Source of the DNA: an uncultured Rhizobiaceae group bacterium
GTDB taxonomy: Bacteria > Pseudomonadota > Alphaproteobacteria > Rhizobiales > Rhizobiaceae
Assembly: GCA_938009335.1 (NCBI GenBank)
Contig: CALLHT010000278.1
Span: 1-6,405 of the forward strand
DNA: 6,405 bases
Reading direction: 5' to 3'
A program made the position numbers and the translations under genes. Below, in pieces: positions 1 through 4,186 of the stretch (position 1 is the first letter of the stretch; every line of letters begins with the position of its first letter). The notes beneath the pieces were generated by a model. That model made no database searches, was not told the DNA's origin, and was given only the letters and a program-made list of their open reading frames with translations.

Positions 1-155
1 ACCGCCGCAACATTGATTGCCGCCACACCCCACATGGTTTCGAGGCCTGACTCATCGAAATACCGCATTGGTATCCAGAACAGCCCCCATAATGCGGCAC
101 TGAAAAAGACGGAGAGTGAGCCGCGAAAGGCTAAACTTGAACTTGCGAATGTCAT
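1..155 (-). CDS. DMT/EamA-family transporter, N-terminal fragment (runs off left edge)
   Basis: Only the first 51 codons are inside the window; the gene continues past position 1. Reading the minus strand from the ATG at 155-153 gives an open frame beginning MTFASSSLAF. A hydrophobic stretch at about residues 12-30 contains ALWGLFWIPMRYF, and a second hydrophobic run begins near residue 42 (MWGVAAINVAA). An early Leu-Trp-Gly in the first membrane helix followed by a basic residue is typical of the N-terminus of drug/metabolite transporter (EamA) proteins, which are inner-membrane carriers of about 300 residues with ten helices. The gene starts 43 nt after the stop of the upstream regulator on the same strand, so the two may be cotranscribed. 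No strong Shine-Dalgarno is visible, and no other ATG or GTG start lies in frame in the 43-nt gap. The substrate is unknown; a link to N-methylated compounds would be guilt by association. The family call rests on a short fragment and could be another small-helix membrane protein. Confidence 0.72.
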   Translation of the reverse strand, partial: MTFASSSLAFRGSLSVFFSAALWGLFWIPMRYFDESGLETMWGVAAINVAA

Positions 156-198
156 GCGATTGATGTTGCTTTTTGTGCTTATTAGGTCAAGCGCTAAC

Positions 199-1152
199 TC
201 ATATCGATGCACCGAATGATTTACGATAGGCTCCGGGGGTATCGCCAAATTGTTGTTTGAAATATTGACCCAGATGTGATGCTGTTTGAAATCCACATCC
301 CACTGCAATTTCACCGACACTCATATTGGTCTGGACCAGCAAAATCGACGCCCGCGTTAGTCTGAGGTCGCGGTAGAACTCCTGGGGAGACTTATTCATG
401 CTTTGCTGGAAAATGCGGTCGAGCTGGCGTCTGGAGATATTCACGCGCTCGGCAATCTGCGCAATACTTAACCTTTGTTCCAGATGGCTCTCCATTAAAA
501 GAATGGCTTCGGAAAGAATTGGATTTTTGCCAGCAATACGGAATGCATTCATAAGATGCTGCTCTCGGGTGCCATCGCGTACCGTGTCATGGAAAAAGTT
601 TTGCGCAATCAGGCTGACAAGTTCACCACCATGCTCTTCCCGAATGAAATGTAGCATCAGGTCAAGGCTAGCTGTACCGCCAGCACAAGAGAACCGTTTG
701 TCGGATATTTCCAGCATTGACGCTTTAATGTCGAGGTTTGGAAACCGTTCGCGATATGCGTCCTGACACCGCCAGTGAATGGTGGATGGCACGTGATCAA
801 ACAGTCCGGCTTCAGCCGCAATGTAGGATCCGTCAGATATTGCCCCTATTCGTTTGGCCTGTTTAGCTTGTGCATGTAGCCAGTTCGTTAGATCGTCATT
901 TTCATAGGTGTGTGAACTTACCCCGCCACAAATGGCGATCAGGTCTGTTTCTGGCTTTTCGCCAAGAGAGATGGTGGGCACTTCTATATCACTGGAGGAG
1001 ATAACGTGTGCCCCATCAGGACTAAGCGAATCCCAGTCATAATAAGATTGATCAAGAATAAGATTCGCCCCGCGTAGCGCATCAATGGCGCAGGAAAACG
1101 CAACGAGTGAGAACCCGGGAACCAAAACGAAAGAGAAATGAGCCTGCGGCAT
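199..1152 (-). CDS. GlxA/GbdR-like AraC-family transcriptional regulator
   Basis: This 317-residue protein has the two-part build of GlxA-type AraC regulators. Residues about 6-190 form a DJ-1/PfpI (class I glutamine amidotransferase-like) sensor domain: FSFVLVPGFSLVAF strand start, ICGGVSS at 74-80, GAISDGSYIAAEAGLFD at 103-119, then TIHWRCQDAYRERFP at 124-138. Residues about 210-315 form the DNA-binding domain with two helix-turn-helix units, LSIAQIAERVNISRRQLDRI (228-247) and MSVGEIAVGCGFQTASHLGQ (277-296), closed by the usual GDTPGAYRKS signature. The catalytic Cys of active family members appears replaced by Ser106, so this domain probably binds ligand rather than catalyses. The ATG at 1152 fits the family start; no strong ribosome site precedes it. 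It is divergent from the sarcosine oxidase operon. GbdR and SouR of Pseudomonas belong to this family and control glycine betaine, dimethylglycine and sarcosine catabolism, so activation of the neighbouring operon by a methylated glycine is a reasonable inference. The exact ligand cannot be told. Confidence 0.92.
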   Translation of the reverse strand: MPQAHFSFVLVPGFSLVAFSCAIDALRGANLILDQSYYDWDSLSPDGAHVISSSDIEVPTISLGEKPETDLIAICGGVSSHTYENDDLTNWLHAQAKQAKRIGAISDGSYIAAEAGLFDHVPSTIHWRCQDAYRERFPNLDIKASMLEISDKRFSCAGGTASLDLMLHFIREEHGGELVSLIAQNFFHDTVRDGTREQHLMNAFRIAGKNPILSEAILLMESHLEQRLSIAQIAERVNISRRQLDRIFQQSMNKSPQEFYRDLRLTRASILLVQTNMSVGEIAVGCGFQTASHLGQYFKQQFGDTPGAYRKSFGASI

Positions 1153-1175
1153 TCTGGCAATATTCTTGTGTGAAC

Positions 1176-1204
1176 TTGAGCTATATGTCTCATTTATTGC
1201 TCAA
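1176..1204. promoter_or_regulatory. Inverted repeat, candidate operator of the AraC-type regulator
   Basis: TTGAGC at 1176-1181 is an exact reverse complement of GCTCAA at 1199-1204. The symmetry extends inward: the ten-base arms TTGAGCTATA (1176-1185) and TATTGCTCAA (1195-1204) pair at 9 of 10 positions, leaving a 9-bp centre. The centre near 1190 lies about 55 bp upstream of the transcription start predicted from the -10 element at 1233-1238, a usual position for an activator. No run of T follows, and the site sits between divergent starts, so a terminator is unlikely. That the neighbouring regulator binds here is inferred from position and symmetry only. Confidence 0.55.
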
Positions 1205-1232
1205 CGCGTCCAGAAAATTATTTCCAAAAGTG

Positions 1233-1238
1233 TATAAG
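1233..1238 (+). promoter_or_regulatory. Possible -10 element of the oxidoreductase-sox operon
   Basis: TATAAG lies 38 nt before the ATG at 1277 and resembles the sigma-70 -10 hexamer; it would give a leader of about 30 nt. The -35 window about 17 bp upstream (around 1209-1215) holds no good match, so the promoter would be weak without an activator. Assigned by eye only. Confidence 0.3.
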
Positions 1239-1261
1239 CTGCTCATGCTGTGGCAAATCTT

Positions 1262-1268
1262 GAGGAGG
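1262..1268 (+). promoter_or_regulatory. Strong ribosome binding site that fixes the oxidoreductase start
   Basis: GAGGAGG stands 8 nt before the ATG at 1277. An in-frame ATG at 1250 would place this sequence inside the coding region (as codons Glu-Glu-Asp) and has no such site in front of it. The FAD-binding strand also begins shortly after the 1277 start, as usual in the family, so 1277 is preferred. Confidence 0.85.
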
Positions 1269-1276
1269 ATGGAACG

Positions 1277-2620
1277 ATGGCTTTCCCAGAACATTCGAAA
1301 TACGTAATCATCGGTGCAGGTATTCATGGCATGTCCAGCGCTTGGCGTTTGGCGGAACGATTGAAAGAGTCAGGAAAAGGTTCTGGCGAAGATATCGTTA
1401 TTCTTGAGAAGTCAGGGATTGCTGCAGGTGCTTCAGGTGTGGCTTGCGGTGTTGTACGAAATAACTACTTCCAACCTGCGATGCGCAAATTGATGGCCCA
1501 CTCAGTTGATATTTGGGAGAGTGATCCAGAAGGTCTTTCTTATCATCCTGTTGGCTATATGCAGATCTCGTCAGAATCCATGCGTGATGATGTTGGCTCT
1601 ATCTATGAGCAGCAGCAGGCAATCGGCTATGAGAGTGTGTTTATTGAAGGTGAGCAAAAGTCCACTGAATATATGAAAGGTATTTTCAATGACTGGCAGG
1701 CACAAGGCATTACTTCAGTCCTGCATGAAAAACGTGGTGGTTACTCTAACCAAACCAAAACTATGTATGCTCTTGCAGACAAAGTTGAAGCGATGGGTGT
1801 TCGTATCATTACCGGCGTAACCGTAAAAGGTTTTGTTACCGAAAATGGTTCAGGCGCCGTCAGTGCTGTTGAAACCGATAAAGGCAACATTTCTTGCGAG
1901 CAAGTTATTGTAGGCGCGGGTCCATGGGCACGTGACTTCTGGGACATGCTCGATATGCCAAAACAGATCACTTTGAAAGATCTTCAAGGCAAAACACACG
2001 ATGGTGTAGATATGTGGCGCTTCTGGCAGTTAGAAGAAGGCGTTCTCCAGGTGGACCCATCCGTAATGATGGACAATGATGGCAACATGCCTCCGGTTAT
2101 CCATGTTGATACAGATGCAACACTTTATTCCACAGTTGACGGTTCAAAGGTCACCGATGAGATGTGGGGCATCTACTATAAACCTGACTGGCACTTTAAT
2201 GGTATTCAGGGTGGAGCATCACCATACAAAGTCGACACTCCGGTAGATGAAGTTGCAATTGATCCGTATGGTCCATCAAGCCCAGAGTTTGTTGCGTCAG
2301 CTGAATTCGCTCATATGTGGGTCTCAGCATTAGCCCATTGTCAGGCGCGTTTTGAAGGCACAATGCCGAAGTATCATAAAGAATCTTCAGGTGGTATTGG
2401 CTGCTTCACGCCAGATAGTTTCCCGGTCATTGATCACTTCCGTGAAAACGTTGCGATGATTGCTGATTCAAACCATGGCTGGAAAATGATTGGCGTTGGC
2501 CATCTGATTGCTGATGAAATCCTTGGAGAAAAACAGGAACTGCTTGAACCATTCCGCTTCTCGCGATTTGCTGAGGGCAAACTGCATCCGGTTTCAAACA
2601 GCCCTTATCCTTGGAGTTAA
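1277..2620 (+). CDS. FAD-dependent oxidoreductase of the DAO / sarcosine oxidase beta-like family, substrate unknown
   Basis: A 447-residue protein that starts MAFPEHSKYV and goes directly into a dinucleotide-binding fold: YVIIGAGIHGMSSAW (9-23) with the GxGxxG glycines at 13, 15 and 18, and the ribose-binding acid Glu44 in VILEK. Residues 59-81 (GVVRNNYF, then SVDIWE) match the pattern in SoxB (TIVRSNYM, then SMQLWE), suggesting distant paralogy. VIVGAGPWARDF (210-221) is the usual second FAD motif, and the C-terminal part has GGIGCFTPDSFPVID (372-386) and DSNHGWKMIGVG (397-408), the FAD-closing loop. Members oxidise secondary or tertiary amines, often N-methyl amino acids. The protein lacks the C-terminal folate-binding (GcvT) domain of dimethylglycine oxidase/dehydrogenase, so it would release the imine or formaldehyde unless a partner accepts it. 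It heads the sox operon, 9 nt before soxB, suggesting a step that feeds sarcosine or handles a related N-methyl amine. No signal peptide is seen, so it should be cytoplasmic. The family is secure; the substrate and electron acceptor are not. Confidence 0.88.
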   Translation: MAFPEHSKYVIIGAGIHGMSSAWRLAERLKESGKGSGEDIVILEKSGIAAGASGVACGVVRNNYFQPAMRKLMAHSVDIWESDPEGLSYHPVGYMQISSESMRDDVGSIYEQQQAIGYESVFIEGEQKSTEYMKGIFNDWQAQGITSVLHEKRGGYSNQTKTMYALADKVEAMGVRIITGVTVKGFVTENGSGAVSAVETDKGNISCEQVIVGAGPWARDFWDMLDMPKQITLKDLQGKTHDGVDMWRFWQLEEGVLQVDPSVMMDNDGNMPPVIHVDTDATLYSTVDGSKVTDEMWGIYYKPDWHFNGIQGGASPYKVDTPVDEVAIDPYGPSSPEFVASAEFAHMWVSALAHCQARFEGTMPKYHKESSGGIGCFTPDSFPVIDHFRENVAMIADSNHGWKMIGVGHLIADEILGEKQELLEPFRFSRFAEGKLHPVSNSPYPWS

Positions 2621-2629
2621 TTTCTCATC

Positions 2630-3883
2630 ATGAAATATTCGGCACTTTCCGTCCTATGGCAGGGGCTAACGGGTCATAAAGGTTGGACCCGTGCCTGGCG
2701 GGACCCGGAACCCAAGAAAGAATATGATGCCATTATCATTGGTGGTGGTGGTCATGGACTTGCTACAGCATATTATCTGGCAAAAGAACACGGCATCACG
2801 AATGTCGCGGTGCTGGAAAAGGGCTGGATTGGTGGTGGCAATGTGGGGCGCAATACCACCATCGTCCGCTCAAACTATATGCTTGGGCCGAATACGCATT
2901 TCTATGAAAAATCGATGCAATTGTGGGAAGGCCTGGAGCAAGACTTCAACTTCAATGCGATGGTCTCTCAGCGCGGTGTGATCAATCTGTTTCACTCAGA
3001 CCCACAGCGCGATGCGTTTGCCCGGCGCGGGAACGCGATGCGTATGGCAGGCATTGATGCTGAATTGCTTGACCCGGCTCAGTTGAAACAAATGGTTCCG
3101 ATCCTTGACTTTGACAACGCCCGGTTCCCCATTCAGGGTGGCTTGATGCAGAGACGTGGTGGAACAGTTCGCCACGATGCAGTTGCGTGGGGCTATGCAC
3201 GCGGTGCAGATAGTCGGGGTGTCGATATCATCCAGAACTGCGAAGTAACCAACATACGCGTTGAAGGTGACAAGGTAGTTGGTGTTGATACCAATCGCGG
3301 TTTCATTAAGGGTAAGAAAGTTGGAATGGCGGTTGCAGGCCATACGTCCAAGATCGCTCAAATGGCCGGTATCAACGATCTTCCAGTTGAAAGCCATGTG
3401 CTTCAGGCTTTTGTTTCAGAAGGTGTGAAGCCGCTTATCGATACGGTTGTCACATTTGGTGCAGGGCATTTCTACATCAGCCAATCGGATAAGGGTGGCC
3501 TCGTATACGGTGGCGACCTTGATGGCTATAATTCCTACGCCCAACGTGGAAACCTACCCATGATGGAACACGTCATGGCAGGTGGTATGGCGATCATGCC
3601 AGCGATTGGCCGCGTTCGAATGTTACGCCATTGGGGTGGCATTATGGATATGAGCTTCGACGGTTCTCCGTTCATCTGTAAAACACCTATCAAGAATCTC
3701 TACCTAAACGGTGGTTGGTGTTATGGCGGCTTCAAAGCGACGCCTGCTTCTGGTTGGTGCTTTGCGCATACGATTGCACAGGACCGACCACATGAACTCA
3801 ATGAAGCGTTCACAATAGAGCGGTTTAAAGAAGGCCGCATGATTGATGAAAAGGGCGTGGGTCCGCGCCCATGGATACAGTAG
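2630..3883 (+). CDS. soxB: Sarcosine oxidase, heterotetrameric, beta subunit
   Basis: This 417-residue protein is the flavin-binding subunit of TSOX-type sarcosine oxidase, where sarcosine is oxidised to its imine on FAD and electrons pass to FMN and then O2. The start has the family look (MKYSALSVLWQGLTGHKGWT, then a WRDPEPKKEYD segment). The FAD fold is IIIGGGGHGLATAYYLA (35-51), with acid Glu63 in VLEKGW and GGGNVGRNTTIVRSNY at 68-83. His182 in GGTVRHDAVAWGYAR (177-191) corresponds to the histidine that carries covalent FMN in characterised enzymes (His173 in Stenotrophomonas). The C-terminal signature is HWGGIMDMSFDGSPFI (334-349) and GGWCYGGFKATPASGW (361-376). Length agrees with the usual 405-420. 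The start ATG has only a distant GGAG (2613-2616, 13 nt away, inside the preceding gene), so translation may be coupled to the upstream oxidoreductase. soxD follows after 12 nt. Confidence 0.96.
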   Translation: MKYSALSVLWQGLTGHKGWTRAWRDPEPKKEYDAIIIGGGGHGLATAYYLAKEHGITNVAVLEKGWIGGGNVGRNTTIVRSNYMLGPNTHFYEKSMQLWEGLEQDFNFNAMVSQRGVINLFHSDPQRDAFARRGNAMRMAGIDAELLDPAQLKQMVPILDFDNARFPIQGGLMQRRGGTVRHDAVAWGYARGADSRGVDIIQNCEVTNIRVEGDKVVGVDTNRGFIKGKKVGMAVAGHTSKIAQMAGINDLPVESHVLQAFVSEGVKPLIDTVVTFGAGHFYISQSDKGGLVYGGDLDGYNSYAQRGNLPMMEHVMAGGMAIMPAIGRVRMLRHWGGIMDMSFDGSPFICKTPIKNLYLNGGWCYGGFKATPASGWCFAHTIAQDRPHELNEAFTIERFKEGRMIDEKGVGPRPWIQ

Positions 3884-3895
3884 GGGGCACGCAAC

Positions 3896-4186
3896 ATGCA
3901 TAGAATAAACTGTCCCTGGTGCGGCGAACGCGACGAAGCAGAGTTTCAATATCAAGGTGATGCTACAAAAGTCCGCCCGAAAGAAGATGCTTCGGAAGCC
4001 AAATATTTTGATTATGTTTATGTGCGCGAAAACCCGAAAGGTTGGCACACTGAATGGTGGCACCACGTTGGCGGTTGCCGCCAATGGGTAAAGGTTGTTC
4101 GCAACACACTGACACACGAAATTCATGCATGTGGCGGCCCACAGGATAAATTGCCTGTTCCCCGCGCAGCAAAAGGGAGGCGATAA
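3896..4186 (+). CDS. soxD: Sarcosine oxidase, heterotetrameric, delta subunit (zinc-binding)
   Basis: This 96-residue protein is the small structural subunit of the sarcosine oxidase complex, of normal length for SoxD. It opens with MHRINCPWCGERDEAEF, where Cys6 and Cys9 form the CPxCG zinc half-site. The second half is WHHVGGCRQW, with His57 and Cys61 four residues apart; this agrees with the Cys-Cys-His-Cys zinc site known from the Stenotrophomonas enzyme. The central segment (KYFDYVYVRENPKGWHTEWW) and the NTLTHEIHACG stretch are also family features. An AGGGGG ribosome site (3882-3887) overlaps the soxB stop and stands 8 nt before the ATG. The stop codon overlaps the soxA start (TAATG), which points to coupled translation and equal amounts of the subunits. 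It has no catalytic role of its own that I know of. Confidence 0.96.
   Translation: MHRINCPWCGERDEAEFQYQGDATKVRPKEDASEAKYFDYVYVRENPKGWHTEWWHHVGGCRQWVKVVRNTLTHEIHACGGPQDKLPVPRAAKGRR

Larger units (their letters stand above)
1153..1276. promoter_or_regulatory. Divergent intergenic regulatory region
   Basis: These 124 bp separate the start codons of the regulator (minus) and the oxidoreductase/sox operon (plus), so both promoters must lie here or inside the flanking genes. The stretch is AT-rich compared with the genes. It contains the inverted repeat at 1176-1204, a possible plus-strand -10 element at 1233-1238, and the strong ribosome binding site at 1262-1268. No convincing -35 hexamer stands at the right distance from the -10, which is what one expects of an activator-dependent promoter. 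I could not define a regulator promoter with confidence. Confidence 0.75.

Noticed and set aside
156..198. Possible terminator between the regulator and the transporter
   Set aside because: No stem with a following T-run is visible in this 43-nt gap; read-through is more likely.
13..219. Plus-strand 68-codon ORF at the left end
   Set aside because: It is antisense to the transporter start and the regulator's last codons; its translation shows no domain, and the opposite strand codes for a recognisable membrane protein.
398..766. Plus-strand 122-codon ORF inside the regulator
   Set aside because: Antisense shadow of a well-conserved AraC-type gene; Arg/Ser-rich translation with no family features and no ribosome site.
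1250..1276. Upstream ATG at 1250 as start of the first oxidoreductase
   Set aside because: It would translate the GAGGAGG ribosome site itself and has no ribosome site of its own; ATG 1277 is ideally spaced.
2996..3397. Minus-strand 133-codon ORF inside soxB
   Set aside because: Lies wholly opposite the FMN-binding part of soxB; its sequence has no recognisable motif.
3704..4126. Minus-strand 140-codon ORF across soxB and soxD
   Set aside because: It spans the ends of two conserved plus-strand genes and has a composition expected of a reverse-strand shadow.
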